A stretch of 64,000 bases of DNA from Marixanthomonas sp. SCSIO 43207 (GCF_019904255.1 NZ_CP063203.1:1116001-1180000), one strand, 5' to 3'; positions 1 to 9,373 are shown, counted from the first letter of the stretch. Translations and numbers: made by a program. Notes: generated from the letters alone by a model not told the origin.

Positions 1-45
1 TTCAGAATTATTATTTTTGTAACCCACAACAATTTAAAATAAGTG

Positions 46-1647
46 ATGGTCGATAAACACCAAACTAAAAGAAAAATCTCATTGGATAATTATGGGATTA
101 AGAACGCAACAGTTAATTATCAACTCTCTTCAGAAGAACTTCATAACGCAACATTAAAAAACAATCAAGGTAAAGAAGCATCAAGTGGTGCACTTGCAGT
201 TAATACCGGCGAGTTTACCGGTAGGTCACCTAAGGATCGTTTTATTGTAAAAGATGAAGTAACCGAGGATAAAATATGGTGGGGAGCTATTAACATCCCT
301 TTTGAAGCTTCAAAATTTGATGCGCTTTATGATAAGGTAACAGATTACCTTTCTGAAAAAGAAGTGTATGTAAGAGATAGCTACGCCTGTGCAGATGATA
401 ATTATAGACTTAATATACGAGTGATAAACGAGTATCCTTGGTCAAATATGTTTGCACATAACATGTTTTTACGCCCTACAGAAGATGAGCTTGAGTCTTT
501 TGATCCAGAATGGCTTATAGTAAATGCTCCTGGTTTTATGGCAAATCCTGAAGAAGATGGAACTCGCCAACATAACTTTGCTATTTTGAATTTCAGTAAA
601 AAAATTGCTTTAATTGGCGGTACCGGTTATACAGGAGAAATAAAGAAAGGAATCTTTTCTGCCTTAAACTTTATCCTACCTGTTTATAAAAACACGTTGC
701 CTATGCACTGTTCGGCCAATGTAGGTGAAAACGGCGAAACAGCAATTTTCTTTGGTCTTTCAGGGACTGGAAAAACAACGCTTTCTGCAGATCCAGACAG
801 AAAATTAATTGGAGATGATGAACATGGTTGGACTGCTGAAAATACAGTATTCAATTTTGAAGGCGGATGTTATGCAAAAGTGATTGATCTTTCACCAAAA
901 AAAGAGCCAGACATTTTTAAAGCAATTAAACCGGGTGCTATCCTAGAGAATGTAGTTATGGATAGTGAAGGTAATGTTGACTTTGCAGATACATCTGTAA
1001 CTCAAAACACGCGTGTAAGTTACCCTATTTATCATATTGATAATATACAACAACCATCAATTGGTAAAAACCCAAAAAATATATTTTTCCTTACGGCAGA
1101 TGCCTTTGGTGTTTTGCCTCCTATATCAAAATTAACCCCTGGTCAAGCCGCATATCATTTTATTAGCGGTTACACTGCAAAAGTAGCCGGTACAGAAGCT
1201 GGTATTGACGAGCCGCTTCCAAGTTTTTCTGCTTGTTTTGGGGCTCCATTTATGCCGTTGCACCCAACAAAATATGCTGAAATGCTAAGTGCAAAGATGA
1301 AAGATGCCGGTGTAAATGTTTGGTTAGTAAATACAGGATGGACAGGTGGTCCTTACGGTACAGGAAGACGCATGAAGTTGAAATATACCAGAGCTATGAT
1401 TACTGCTGCACTTAATAATGATTTAAAAGACGTAGCATATGAGCAACATCCAATATTTGGATTAAGCATGCCAACTGAATGTCCTAATGTCCCAGACGAT
1501 GTATTAAACCCTAGAGAAACCTGGGAAGATAAGGCAGCATATGACACAAAAGCTGAATCTTTAGCAAAATCTTTTAAAACTAACTTTGAAAAATTTGAGT
1601 CTTACGCAAATGAAGAAATTCTTTCAGGAGCACCTATTAAAGGCTAG
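46..1647 (+). CDS. pckA: Phosphoenolpyruvate carboxykinase (ATP)
   Basis: Converts oxaloacetate plus ATP to phosphoenolpyruvate and CO2 in the cytosol, the first committed step of gluconeogenesis. The 533 residues match the usual length of the ATP-dependent family. The phosphate-binding P-loop GLSGTGKTTLS lies near residues 237-247, followed by the metal-binding LIGDDEHGW segment. A GTG three bases upstream (position 43) is also in frame, but the ATG at 46 is the more likely start. The gene is convergent with hemD and shares a strong hairpin terminator with it. Its promoter lies mostly outside the window. Identification is by whole-length family recognition and is secure. Confidence 0.97.
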   Translation: MVDKHQTKRKISLDNYGIKNATVNYQLSSEELHNATLKNNQGKEASSGALAVNTGEFTGRSPKDRFIVKDEVTEDKIWWGAINIPFEASKFDALYDKVTDYLSEKEVYVRDSYACADDNYRLNIRVINEYPWSNMFAHNMFLRPTEDELESFDPEWLIVNAPGFMANPEEDGTRQHNFAILNFSKKIALIGGTGYTGEIKKGIFSALNFILPVYKNTLPMHCSANVGENGETAIFFGLSGTGKTTLSADPDRKLIGDDEHGWTAENTVFNFEGGCYAKVIDLSPKKEPDIFKAIKPGAILENVVMDSEGNVDFADTSVTQNTRVSYPIYHIDNIQQPSIGKNPKNIFFLTADAFGVLPPISKLTPGQAAYHFISGYTAKVAGTEAGIDEPLPSFSACFGAPFMPLHPTKYAEMLSAKMKDAGVNVWLVNTGWTGGPYGTGRRMKLKYTRAMITAALNNDLKDVAYEQHPIFGLSMPTECPNVPDDVLNPRETWEDKAAYDTKAESLAKSFKTNFEKFESYANEEILSGAPIKG

Positions 1648-1667
1648 TTAGTAGATACCATATAAAT

Positions 1668-1699
1668 AAAAAGCGCTGTAAATTTTTACAGCGCTTTTT
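1668..1699. terminator. Bidirectional intrinsic terminator between pckA and hemD
   Basis: A near-perfect inverted repeat with a 15-base arm (AAAAAGCGCTGTAAA and its complement) is flanked by T runs on the + strand and A runs on the left, so it can end transcription from both convergent genes. Confidence 0.85.
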
Positions 1700-1723
1700 T
1701 TGTTTTTGTAAATAAAAAAATAG

Positions 1724-2470
1724 TTACTTTTTGTTTACTTCTTTAATGTACTTTTCAAGTGCCATTGTCATAGAAGGTGTTTCTGGAGTTGGCGCTTGAA
1801 TGTCTACTCTAAGACCGTTGTCGGTTACAGCTTTAACAGTTGTGTTTCCAAAGACAGCAATTCGAGTGTTTTTTTGCTCAAAATCTGGAAAGTTTTCTAG
1901 TAAAGAAACAATCCCGCTTGGGCTAAAGAATACAAGAATGTCATAATACACATCTCTAAGGTCAGAAAGGTCGCTTACCACTGTTCTGTAGAAAGTGGCT
2001 TGTTTCCATTTTACACCCAAATCATCTAAAATTTCAGGAACGATAGGCTTTAACTTGTCTGAAGACGGAAGTAAAAAGGTTTCGTTCTTGTATTTTTTAA
2101 TGAGTGGGGTTAACTCTTGAAATGTACGTTTACCTACATAAATTTTTCGTTTACGATACACGACATATTTTTGTAAGTAATAAGCAACTGCTTCACTTTG
2201 GCAAAAATACTTCATAGAATCTGGCACCTTAAAGCGCATTTCTTCGGCAATTCTGAAAAAATGATCTACTGCATTTCTGCTGGTTAAAATGATTGCTGTG
2301 TACTTTGATAAATCAACTTTTTGAGCTCTTACTTCTTTACTGGGAACTCCTTCAACGTGAATAAAAGGCCTGAAATCTATTTTTACTTTTTGTCTATCAA
2401 TAAGATCAAAATAGGGGGAGTTTTCAACCTTAGGTTCAGGTTGCGAAACTAAAATAGTTTTCACTTTCAT
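1724..2470 (-). CDS. hemD: Uroporphyrinogen-III synthase family protein
   Basis: Expected to close hydroxymethylbilane to uroporphyrinogen III in tetrapyrrole (heme) synthesis. The 248-residue protein has the two-lobed HemD pattern: an N-terminal strand ending in a TSRNAVDHFF segment near residues 89-98 and a C-terminal lobe with VFFSPSGIVSL followed by IAVFGNTTVKAV. HemD sequences are very divergent, so the call rests on these segments and on the gene partner. It lies 29 bases downstream of a DUF4271 membrane protein gene, a pairing I recognise from other Flavobacteria, and is probably in the same transcript. Start ATG fits the family. Confidence 0.85.
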   Translation of the reverse strand: MKVKTILVSQPEPKVENSPYFDLIDRQKVKIDFRPFIHVEGVPSKEVRAQKVDLSKYTAIILTSRNAVDHFFRIAEEMRFKVPDSMKYFCQSEAVAYYLQKYVVYRKRKIYVGKRTFQELTPLIKKYKNETFLLPSSDKLKPIVPEILDDLGVKWKQATFYRTVVSDLSDLRDVYYDILVFFSPSGIVSLLENFPDFEQKNTRIAVFGNTTVKAVTDNGLRVDIQAPTPETPSMTMALEKYIKEVNKK

Positions 2471-2499
2471 AAAATCAGCTTTTTTTAAATTCTTTCTAT

Positions 2500-3153
2500 C
2501 TATGCCAGCGTTTTATACAAGATAAAATAGGGCGAGATTTCAAGTGCGCAAAGATACAAAATAAAATAGAAGAAATTATTATTAATTAAATTTCTGTTTG
2601 TTTTATAACTGTAAAACAGGGAAATACCATTTAACAGTACGATGACAGCTATTAAAATAAATAAAAGTATTGCATTTGGCTCTATAACATAGAATAGTGT
2701 TAAGTTGATACAGTAGATTAAAAGTGCAATTAAGTTACGGTAACTTAGTTTTTGAAACAAATAAGTGTTAATTAATGTGTCTAAAGAAAATGCGGTGCCA
2801 ATAATTTTTTCAATAAAATATTTTATAAAAACAAATACCGAGTATCCTGTGCAAATTTGTATAAATAAGTACTTGTTCTCAACAATCCATTCGGGTTTTA
2901 AAACTTTAAAAAAAAGGTAGATAAAAAGAGATACAGATAGTACTTGAACAACAAAAAGTAAGATGTTAAAGAGATGTATAATTTTTTCAGATTTACCTTG
3001 TACCAAAAAATACTTATCGCTTATTGGTAATGTAATAAATTGCTGAAACTCTTTTGGGTATAGATATTTTACAGTCGTTATTAAAAGCAAGCAAGCTACT
3101 AGAATAATAGTAACCCAATCCATAGAATCTATGTGCCTTTCAATATACTGCAT
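2500..3153 (-). CDS. DUF4271 integral membrane protein
   Basis: A 217-residue protein with about six hydrophobic segments and few charged residues outside short loops, so it sits in the inner membrane. It belongs to the DUF4271 family, which is restricted to Bacteroidota and has no assigned reaction. It is the first gene of a two-gene minus-strand unit with hemD; the context suggests, but does not show, a link with heme or envelope metabolism. A TACCTTTA box lies about 18 bases before the start. Confidence 0.8.
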   Translation of the reverse strand: MQYIERHIDSMDWVTIILVACLLLITTVKYLYPKEFQQFITLPISDKYFLVQGKSEKIIHLFNILLFVVQVLSVSLFIYLFFKVLKPEWIVENKYLFIQICTGYSVFVFIKYFIEKIIGTAFSLDTLINTYLFQKLSYRNLIALLIYCINLTLFYVIEPNAILLFILIAVIVLLNGISLFYSYKTNRNLINNNFFYFILYLCALEISPYFILYKTLA

Positions 3154-3170
3154 GTATTGAATTTTGTTGA

Positions 3171-3178
3171 TAAAGGTA
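3171..3178 (-). promoter_or_regulatory. Putative -7 box for DUF4271-hemD
   Basis: TACCTTTA on the minus strand, one base off the Bacteroidota TAnnTTTG consensus, about 18 bases upstream of the DUF4271 start. Confidence 0.4.
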
Positions 3179-3247
3179 CATTAAAACAACATTGTCAAAA
3201 AGCAATTCAATTAGAATTTCCTTCACATTTATTTGCTTAAAAAAAGG

Positions 3248-3255
3248 TACATTTG
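3248..3255 (+). promoter_or_regulatory. -7 promoter box for the mannosyltransferase-pyrC operon
   Basis: TACATTTG matches TAnnTTTG exactly and lies just seven bases before an in-frame ATG (3263) and sixteen before the chosen ATG (3272). It overlaps the extended in-frame reading to a TTG at 3233, which argues against that longer start. Confidence 0.55.
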
Positions 3256-3271
3256 CGCTAAAATGCAGGCT

Positions 3272-4012
3272 ATGTCCAAAGCCCTCGTGGTTATTCCTAC
3301 ATACAATGAAATTGAAAACATTGAGCGGTTGGTGCGTAATGTTTTTGCTTTACGGATGAATTTCCACATTTTGGTAGTTGATGATAACTCACCAGACGGA
3401 ACGGCACAAGCTGTTGAAAAACTCGTGACAGAATATGAAGATCAACTTTATATTTTAAACCGAAAAGAAAAATCTGGTCTGGGTACTGCATACATAGCAG
3501 GATTTAAGTGGGCACTACAAAGAGATTATGAATATATTTTTGAAATGGATGCCGATTTCTCTCATAATCCAAATGATTTAATTAGATTATACAATGCTTG
3601 CAGAAAAAACGGTGCAGACATGTCTATAGGCTCTAGGTATGTGCAAGGAGTAAATGTGGTAAACTGGCCTATGACACGAGTTTTATTGTCTTGGGGCGCT
3701 TCGAAATATGTTCGGTTTATTACCGGTATGAACCTTTATGATACAACAGCCGGTTTTGTTTGTTATAAAAGAAAAGTTTTGGAGAAAATCAATTTGGATA
3801 AAATACAATTTGTAGGTTATGCGTTTCAAATTGAAATGAAATTTAAAGCCTATTTGGCAAAATTTAAAATAGAAGAAGTCCCGGTTATTTTTACAGACAG
3901 AACTCGAGGCGAATCAAAAATGGACACTAGAATTATTTCTGAAGCCATTTTTGGAGTGATAAAAATGAAGTTTAAAAGCCTTTTTGGCAACACAGATTTT
4001 AATGAAATATAG
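3272..4012 (+). CDS. Polyprenyl-phosphate beta-mannosyltransferase-like GT2
   Basis: A 246-residue family 2 glycosyltransferase of the dolichol-phosphate mannose synthase type, expected to move a sugar from a nucleotide donor to polyprenyl phosphate on the cytosolic face of the membrane. The N-terminal VIPTYNEIENI motif, VVDDNSPDGT (nucleotide-sugar DD) and EMDADFSHNP (metal-binding DAD) are all present. There is no C-terminal membrane domain, so it is the short single-domain form. Upstream in-frame ATG (3263) and TTG (3233) exist; the promoter box at 3248 rules out the TTG. The stop is immediately followed by the pyrC ATG, so the two are co-transcribed. Confidence 0.88.
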   Translation: MSKALVVIPTYNEIENIERLVRNVFALRMNFHILVVDDNSPDGTAQAVEKLVTEYEDQLYILNRKEKSGLGTAYIAGFKWALQRDYEYIFEMDADFSHNPNDLIRLYNACRKNGADMSIGSRYVQGVNVVNWPMTRVLLSWGASKYVRFITGMNLYDTTAGFVCYKRKVLEKINLDKIQFVGYAFQIEMKFKAYLAKFKIEEVPVIFTDRTRGESKMDTRIISEAIFGVIKMKFKSLFGNTDFNEI

Positions 4013-5353
4013 ATGAGTAGTATTTTAATAAAAAACGCAAATATAGTTAACGAAGGGAGCATTTTTCAAGGTGATGTACTTATTGAAAATGACATCATTG
4101 CAGAGGTGTCAAATAGTATTAGTGCAAAATCTTCAGACACCAAGATAATTGATGCAGACGGTCAATACTTATTGCCGGGAATGATTGATGATCAAGTACA
4201 TTTTAGACAACCGGGCTTAACGCACAAAGCAGATATTGAAACCGAATCAAAAGCTGCTGTTGCAGGTGGTATCACTACATTTATTGAAATGCCCAATACC
4301 ATACCTCAAGCCACTACTATTGAGCTTTTGGAAGATAAATTCAGCATTGCAAAAGAAACTTCTTGGGCTAATTACAGTTTCATGTTTGGCGGAACCAATG
4401 ATAACCTAGATGAAATTTTAAAAGTAGACCCTAAAAAAGTAGCAGGGTTAAAATTGTTTCTAGGCTCATCAACCGGGAATATGCTAGTTGATAACCCTGA
4501 AACTATTGAAAATATTTTCAGCAAAACCAAGTTGTTGATTTCTACACATTGTGAAGATGAGGCTACCATAAAAAAGAATCTTGAAGAACATATTAAAGAA
4601 TACGGTGATGACATTCCTATTGAAAAACATCCGGTAATACGTAGTGAAGAAGCGTGTTACCTTTCTTCTTCAAAAGCAATTGAATTGGCCAAAAAAACAG
4701 GTGCAAGATTGCACGTTTTTCATCTTTCTACTGAAAAAGAAACGCATTTATTTAATAATAAGTTGCCACTTTCAGAAAAGAAAATAACAGCCGAGGTGTG
4801 TATTCATCATCTATGGTTTAGCGATGAAGACTATAAAAAAAAGGGCACCAAAATTAAATGGAATCCAGCTGTAAAAACTAAAAAAGATAGAGAGGGCCTT
4901 TTAAAAGCGCTCAAAGATGATCGTATTGATGTAATTGCAACCGATCATGCTCCTCATACTAAAGAAGAAAAAAATAATGTGTACACCAAAGCGCCTTCTG
5001 GGGGACCATTAGTTCAGCATGCGCTTGTTGCTTTAATGGAAATGTACCATAGAGGATTAATTTCACTTGAAAAAATTGTAGAGAAAACAGCTCATAATCC
5101 TGCAATATTATTTCAAATAAAAGATCGCGGATACATTCGTAGAGGATACAAAGCAGATTTGGTATTGCTAGATTTACAAGCACCTTGGACTGTAAATAAA
5201 GAAAATATTTTATACAAATGCGGTTGGTCTCCTTTTGAAGGACAGGTTTTTAAATCTAGAGTAACCCATACCTTTGTCAATGGAGTATTGGCTTACGAAA
5301 ATTTAAAATTCCCGAACAGAAGTAGAGGAGAACGCATAAGTTTTAATCGTTAA
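4013..5353 (+). CDS. pyrC: Dihydroorotase
   Basis: Cyclises carbamoyl-aspartate to dihydroorotate in pyrimidine synthesis. The 446-residue amidohydrolase has the class I layout: the N-terminal metal motif DDQVHFRQPG at residues 59-68, the Lys in GLKLFLGSSTG, His in STHCEDE and HVFHLST, and the catalytic TDHAPH with Asp near residue 311. Oddly, the first His of the usual HxH pair is Gln (residue 61); I believe this is common in Bacteroidota. Starts directly after the preceding stop and overlaps the next gene by one base (TAATG). Confidence 0.92.
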   Translation: MSSILIKNANIVNEGSIFQGDVLIENDIIAEVSNSISAKSSDTKIIDADGQYLLPGMIDDQVHFRQPGLTHKADIETESKAAVAGGITTFIEMPNTIPQATTIELLEDKFSIAKETSWANYSFMFGGTNDNLDEILKVDPKKVAGLKLFLGSSTGNMLVDNPETIENIFSKTKLLISTHCEDEATIKKNLEEHIKEYGDDIPIEKHPVIRSEEACYLSSSKAIELAKKTGARLHVFHLSTEKETHLFNNKLPLSEKKITAEVCIHHLWFSDEDYKKKGTKIKWNPAVKTKKDREGLLKALKDDRIDVIATDHAPHTKEEKNNVYTKAPSGGPLVQHALVALMEMYHRGLISLEKIVEKTAHNPAILFQIKDRGYIRRGYKADLVLLDLQAPWTVNKENILYKCGWSPFEGQVFKSRVTHTFVNGVLAYENLKFPNRSRGERISFNR

Positions 5354-5814
5354 TGAAATATATAAGCATCATAGTATTAATTGTGCTTTTTGGTTGCCAG
5401 AGTGTTTCAAAACCTGAAAAGCCAGATAATCTTATCCCAAAGGAAAAGATGATGGATATTATGATGGATTCATACTTGAGCAACGCCGCACGAAGCGTAA
5501 ACAATAGAAAAGTGAGGTCATACGGGTTAAAACTAGACTCGTTAATTTATGCAAAATATAATGTAGACAGTTTGCAGTTTGCAAATAGCAATACCTATTA
5601 TGCGGCAGATTTAGACACGTATGAAGAAATGTTTAAAACCATTGAAGAGCGATTGGGTGTTTTAAAATCAAAAGCAGATAGTATTCAAAAAGCAAATGCT
5701 AACGATAAAGATGCAACTCCAGAAAAAGATGAAGAAGTCACTGATACTATTGAAGAAACAGAGGCTGGAAGTTTGGTTCCTTCTATAAATACCATTCAAG
5801 ACTCTATCGAGTAG
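5353..5814 (+). CDS. DUF4296 lipoprotein
   Basis: A 153-residue protein with a lipoprotein signal ending at Cys15 (VLFGC). The segment IPKEKMMDIMMDSYL followed by a helical region with LDSLIYAKYNVDS is the DUF4296 signature of Bacteroidota; function is unknown. The tail after about residue 110 is low complexity and acidic. It is translationally coupled to pyrC through the TAATG overlap, and its last 19 bases overlap the 3' end of the convergent epimerase gene. Confidence 0.85.
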   Translation: MKYISIIVLIVLFGCQSVSKPEKPDNLIPKEKMMDIMMDSYLSNAARSVNNRKVRSYGLKLDSLIYAKYNVDSLQFANSNTYYAADLDTYEEMFKTIEERLGVLKSKADSIQKANANDKDATPEKDEEVTDTIEETEAGSLVPSINTIQDSIE

Positions 5815-6809
5815 TGTTTACAAACTCTTTTTAGTGTTTTTTCAATAGGTGTAAATGTAAAATTTAATTCCTTTTCAATTTTTAAACTACTATAATTTGA
5901 ATCTGTATACAGCGAATTTACAGTTGCTTTTAATAAGATACGTTTGGTTCTAAATATCTTTGAAATAAACCAATCTATTTTACTGAAAGCTAATAAAACC
6001 CATTTTGGTGCTCTTTTTTTAGGGAGTTTTACGTTTAAATTTTTGGCTATTTCAGAAAGAAGTAAGCGGTATTTTACATTTTCAGCAACCAAAATATACG
6101 AAGTATTTTTTTCTGAAGATTGCATTGCGGTAACCATTGCGTTAACAACATCTTTAACATCTACAAGACCCATACTTCCGTCTGTGTAAAAAGGGATCCC
6201 TTTTGATGCGGTTTTAATAATTACACCACTTCCCGAATTCCAAAATCCTTCTCCCAAAATAACGCCCGGTTTTACAATAACAGCGTTGAGGCCTTCTTGA
6301 GTGCCTCGCCAAACTTCCATTTCGGCGCCATATTTTGTAATAGAATAGATGTTATTTTTTTCTTCAGAATTCCAATGAGTTTCTTCAGTTATTTTAGCGC
6401 CGTTTATACTAGACCCAAGTGTAGCTACTGAGCTTACATAACACAATTTTTCAATAGAATGAGCCAAACAGAGGTTTACAATATTGGCAGTCCCTTCAAT
6501 ATTTGCTTTTTTTAATTTGTTGTAATGTTTTGGGTTAAAGCTTATGTATGCTGCTGCGTGATAAACCTGTGTTATGTCTTTAAAGGCATCGGTAAGCGCT
6601 GGTATTTCGGTAATGTCTGCTTCTTGCCATTCTATTTTATTGAATAAAAGTTCAGCTTCTTCAATAGAAACATAATATTCAAATACATTTTTTACAGCTT
6701 GAAGGTTACTAGATTTTCTATGGATTGCACGCACGTTGTTATTTTCCTTCAGAAGAAAATATAATAAATGTGATCCTACTAAACCTGTACCGCCGGTGAC
6801 TAAAATCAT
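5796..6809 (-). CDS. NAD(P)-dependent extended SDR, epimerase/dehydratase family
   Basis: A 337-residue extended short-chain dehydrogenase. The N-terminal GGTGLVGSHL (residues 6-15) is the dinucleotide-binding glycine motif, followed by the acidic DI site, the active-site Ser in VSSVATLG and the YSITK catalytic Tyr-Lys pair. It resembles the dihydroflavonol-4-reductase/3-beta-hydroxysteroid dehydrogenase branch rather than sugar-nucleotide epimerases, but the substrate cannot be read from the sequence. Monocistronic, with its 3' end inside the DUF4296 tail and its 5' end divergent from tyrS. Confidence 0.85.
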   Translation of the reverse strand: MILVTGGTGLVGSHLLYFLLKENNNVRAIHRKSSNLQAVKNVFEYYVSIEEAELLFNKIEWQEADITEIPALTDAFKDITQVYHAAAYISFNPKHYNKLKKANIEGTANIVNLCLAHSIEKLCYVSSVATLGSSINGAKITEETHWNSEEKNNIYSITKYGAEMEVWRGTQEGLNAVIVKPGVILGEGFWNSGSGVIIKTASKGIPFYTDGSMGLVDVKDVVNAMVTAMQSSEKNTSYILVAENVKYRLLLSEIAKNLNVKLPKKRAPKWVLLAFSKIDWFISKIFRTKRILLKATVNSLYTDSNYSSLKIEKELNFTFTPIEKTLKRVCKHYSIES

Positions 6810-6862
6810 AGTGTAAAAATAGTCTTTTTTATAGTATTCTTTTCAGTTTGATGCAATGGGTA

Positions 6863-6870
6863 TATCTTTG
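6863..6870 (+). promoter_or_regulatory. -7 promoter box for tyrS
   Basis: TATCTTTG matches TAnnTTTG and lies about 25 bases upstream of the tyrS TTG start, with a TTTG a short way upstream. Confidence 0.55.
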
Positions 6871-6895
6871 TGTACATTTTTAAATTTAAGACATT

Positions 6896-8194
6896 TTGAA
6901 ACTAAAAAATTTCGTTGAAGAATTAAGATGGCGTGGAATGCTACACGACGTTATGCCAGACACAGAAGAACATTTAATGGAGCAAATGCGTTCTGCTTAT
7001 GTGGGCTTTGATCCTACTGCAGACTCCTTGCATATTGGTAATTTGGTTCCTATTATGTTGTTGTCATTTTATCAACGATGCGGTCATAAACCCTATGCTC
7101 TGGTAGGTGGAGCAACAGGAATGATTGGTGATCCTTCGGGAAAATCAAATGAACGTAATTTATTGGATGAAGAAACACTTCGTCACAATCAAAACTGTGT
7201 GCGCAATCAACTCTCTCAATTTTTAGATTTTAAATCTGGTGCTGAAAATGACGCTGTATTGGTTAACAACTATGATTGGATGAAAGAATTTAGCTTTTTA
7301 GGCTTTATTCGTGATGTTGGTAAACATATAACAGTTAATTATATGATGGCAAAAGATTCTGTAAAAAAACGATTAACCGGAGAAGCAGCAGATGGTATGT
7401 CGTTTACAGAATTTACATATCAATTGGTACAAGGGTATGACTTTTACCATTTATATAAGAATCACGATTGTACCTTGCAGATGGGGGGTAGTGACCAATG
7501 GGGAAATATCACTACAGGCACCGAAATGATACGACGCATAGGCGGCGGAAAAGGATATGCCTTAACGTGCCCATTAATCACAAAAAGTGATGGAAGTAAA
7601 TTTGGTAAAAGTGAAGGTGGTAACGTTTGGCTAGATGCCAAAAGAACATCCCCTTACAAATTTTACCAATATTGGTTAAACTCTAGTGATGAAGATGCTG
7701 AAAAGTATATAAAAATCTTTACATTTTTAGATAAAGAAACTATTGAAGCATTAATTGCTGAGCATAAGGAAGCTCCTCACGCTCGTTTACTACAAAAACG
7801 TTTGGCCAAAGAAGTTACCGTGACTGTTCATAATGAAGAAGAGTATGAAAAAGCAGTAAAAGCTTCAGAAATACTATTTGGTAAATCAACTTCTGAAGAT
7901 TTGAAAACGTTAGATGAGCAAACCTTTTTAGATGTTTTTGAAGGTGTTCCACAAGCCGAAATTTCAAAAACTGAAATTGAAAACGGAATGGATATTATAG
8001 CTGCTTTGGCTTCAGAAACTAATTTTTTAAAGTCAAATGGTGAAGCTAGAAGAGCGCTTAAGGAAAATTCTATTTCAGTAAATAAAGAAAAGGTAACAGA
8101 TGATTATACAGTTACTAATACTGATTTAATAAACAATCAATTTGTGTTATTGCAACGCGGTAAGAAAAATTACTTTATCATTAAAGTTATATAA
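6896..8194 (+). CDS. tyrS: Tyrosyl-tRNA synthetase
   Basis: Charges tRNA-Tyr. The 432-residue class I synthetase carries the HIGN form of the HIGH signature at residues 46-49, the tyrosine pocket QGYDFYHL and GGSDQWGN, and the KMSKS-type loop KFGKS near residues 235-239. The C-terminal S4-like RNA-binding domain (from about residue 365, with [11 protein letters not shown]) is complete. The start is a TTG; the next ATG is at residue 15, inside the conserved N-terminal helix, so the TTG is kept. It is followed by a GC-rich hairpin. Confidence 0.96.
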   Translation: MKLKNFVEELRWRGMLHDVMPDTEEHLMEQMRSAYVGFDPTADSLHIGNLVPIMLLSFYQRCGHKPYALVGGATGMIGDPSGKSNERNLLDEETLRHNQNCVRNQLSQFLDFKSGAENDAVLVNNYDWMKEFSFLGFIRDVGKHITVNYMMAKDSVKKRLTGEAADGMSFTEFTYQLVQGYDFYHLYKNHDCTLQMGGSDQWGNITTGTEMIRRIGGGKGYALTCPLITKSDGSKFGKSEGGNVWLDAKRTSPYKFYQYWLNSSDEDAEKYIKIFTFLDKETIEALIAEHKEAPHARLLQKRLAKEVTVTVHNEEEYEKAVKASEILFGKSTSEDLKTLDEQTFLDVFEGVPQAEISKTEIENGMDIIAALASETNFLKSNGEARRALKENSISVNKEKVTDDYTVTNTDLINNQFVLLQRGKKNYFIIKVI

Positions 8195-8197
8195 ATA

Positions 8198-8232
8198 TGA
8201 AAGCCCCAATCTATTATAGAAAGGGGCTTTCA
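8198..8232 (+). terminator. Hairpin terminator after tyrS
   Basis: TGAAAGCCCC and GGGGCTTTCA form a perfect 10-base stem with a 15-base loop four bases after the tyrS stop. It lacks a long T run downstream, so termination may be weak. Confidence 0.6.
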
Positions 8233-8259
8233 AAATTAACTAACCAACCAATTATGAAC

Positions 8260-8304
8260 TGAACCATTAAGGTTCAACCATCTTGTGCATAAGTAGTCGA
8301 AATC
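8260..8304 (+). other. Hairpin element A, related to the element at 39193
   Basis: In the 171-base gap after tyrS, TGAACC-ATTAA-GGTTCA forms a perfect hairpin and is followed by ACCATCTTGTGCATAAGTAG. A very similar arrangement (hairpin, then AACC-N2-CTT-N-TG) occurs after the ABC permease gene. No open reading frame fits. Function unknown; it could be a small structured RNA or a second terminator-like processing site. Confidence 0.35.
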
Positions 8305-8365
8305 TTATTTATTACTTACACATATAGGCTTAACTTTAGCATTTAATTAACTTTATATCAGATAT

Positions 8366-9340
8366 TTAAAGTATCATAAGATTACAGCCTCTTATATCGC
8401 TATTATCAAACCTGCCTACTACTTCAAAATGCTCAGTTGTGTGAACTTTTCCCAAATCTTGGGTAGCAATAAAACTACAAGAATAAAGGTTTGCTAGATC
8501 GATTACATTTATCCCTCCGGTTTTGCTTTGTATGTAAGTAAAAGGGTCTTCGGTATCTCGAGTAAGAACTTTCATCCAAGGAGGACATTTAAAAACCCCG
8601 TCACCAATTGAATAGGCTTGTGAGAGTAACTCTGTCATACCATATTCGCTATGAATTTTTGAAACCCCAAACCCTTCTTTTAAAACCGAATGAAGCTCTT
8701 GCTTAACCATTTCTTTTCTGCGTCCTTTCATGCCGCCAGTTTCCATAACAACGGTGTTTTTAAGCTGAAATTTTTTCTTTTCAATCAAATCTAACAGTGC
8801 GTACGATACGCCCAACAGAATGGTTTTTTGACCTTTGTTTTCTAAGTAAGTAAGCTTTTCTATCAACGCATCCATATCGTGTAAATAGAAACCACTATGT
8901 TCATTATCACTTTGTTGTATCAATGAATCAACCATATATATTAAGGATGACCCTTCTCGTTCTAGGTATGATGGCAGTAGCGCCAAGATAGTAAGGTTTT
9001 TAGGAGTGCCATATTGATTTTTGAAAGCTTTGTTGAAGCTTGTTTCATATAAGTCAGTTTTAGCTACATAATGTTTGCTGGTTGTGCTTCCCGTGGTGCC
9101 GCTGCTAGTAAAAACAACTTCTGAATTATACCCTTCTGCAATGATTTTATGGCTCTTAAAAAACTGTATTGGTAAAAAGGGAATTTCAGAAATTTGGGTT
9201 ATTTTATTAGGATTAATTTTTAACATATCACAAAACTTTTGATACACAGCCACATGTTTGTGTTGAAAATTAAAAACTTCCAAAGCTGCTTCAGTAAAGT
9301 TTTGAGGTGATTTAATGTTAAAAATTTTTTCTGAAATCAT
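8366..9340 (-). CDS. LuxE/PaaK-like acyl-activating protein
   Basis: A 324-residue member of the acyl-protein synthetase (LuxE) family of the ANL adenylating superfamily. The adenylate-binding loop TSSGTTG is at residues 78-84 and the segment HSEYGMTELLSQAYS matches the family's conserved YGxTE motif. LuxE activates fatty acids in bioluminescence, but no luxA, B, C or D is nearby. In Flavobacteria such proteins stand alone with unknown acyl substrate. It stands alone with its own -7 box (9359) and no clear terminator. Confidence 0.82.
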   Translation of the reverse strand: MISEKIFNIKSPQNFTEAALEVFNFQHKHVAVYQKFCDMLKINPNKITQISEIPFLPIQFFKSHKIIAEGYNSEVVFTSSGTTGSTTSKHYVAKTDLYETSFNKAFKNQYGTPKNLTILALLPSYLEREGSSLIYMVDSLIQQSDNEHSGFYLHDMDALIEKLTYLENKGQKTILLGVSYALLDLIEKKKFQLKNTVVMETGGMKGRRKEMVKQELHSVLKEGFGVSKIHSEYGMTELLSQAYSIGDGVFKCPPWMKVLTRDTEDPFTYIQSKTGGINVIDLANLYSCSFIATQDLGKVHTTEHFEVVGRFDNSDIRGCNLMIL

Positions 9341-9358
9341 GATGTATCAATAACTTTT

Positions 9359-9366
9359 CAAAAATA
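9359..9366 (-). promoter_or_regulatory. -7 promoter box for the LuxE-like gene
   Basis: TATTTTTG on the minus strand, exact match to TAnnTTTG, about 18 bases before the start codon. Confidence 0.5.
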
Positions 9367-9373
9367 GCGAAAT

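Noticed and set aside
8366-9340. LuxE-like gene as part of a bioluminescence operon
   Set aside because: No luxA, B, C, D or G gene is nearby; such stand-alone homologues are common in Flavobacteria.
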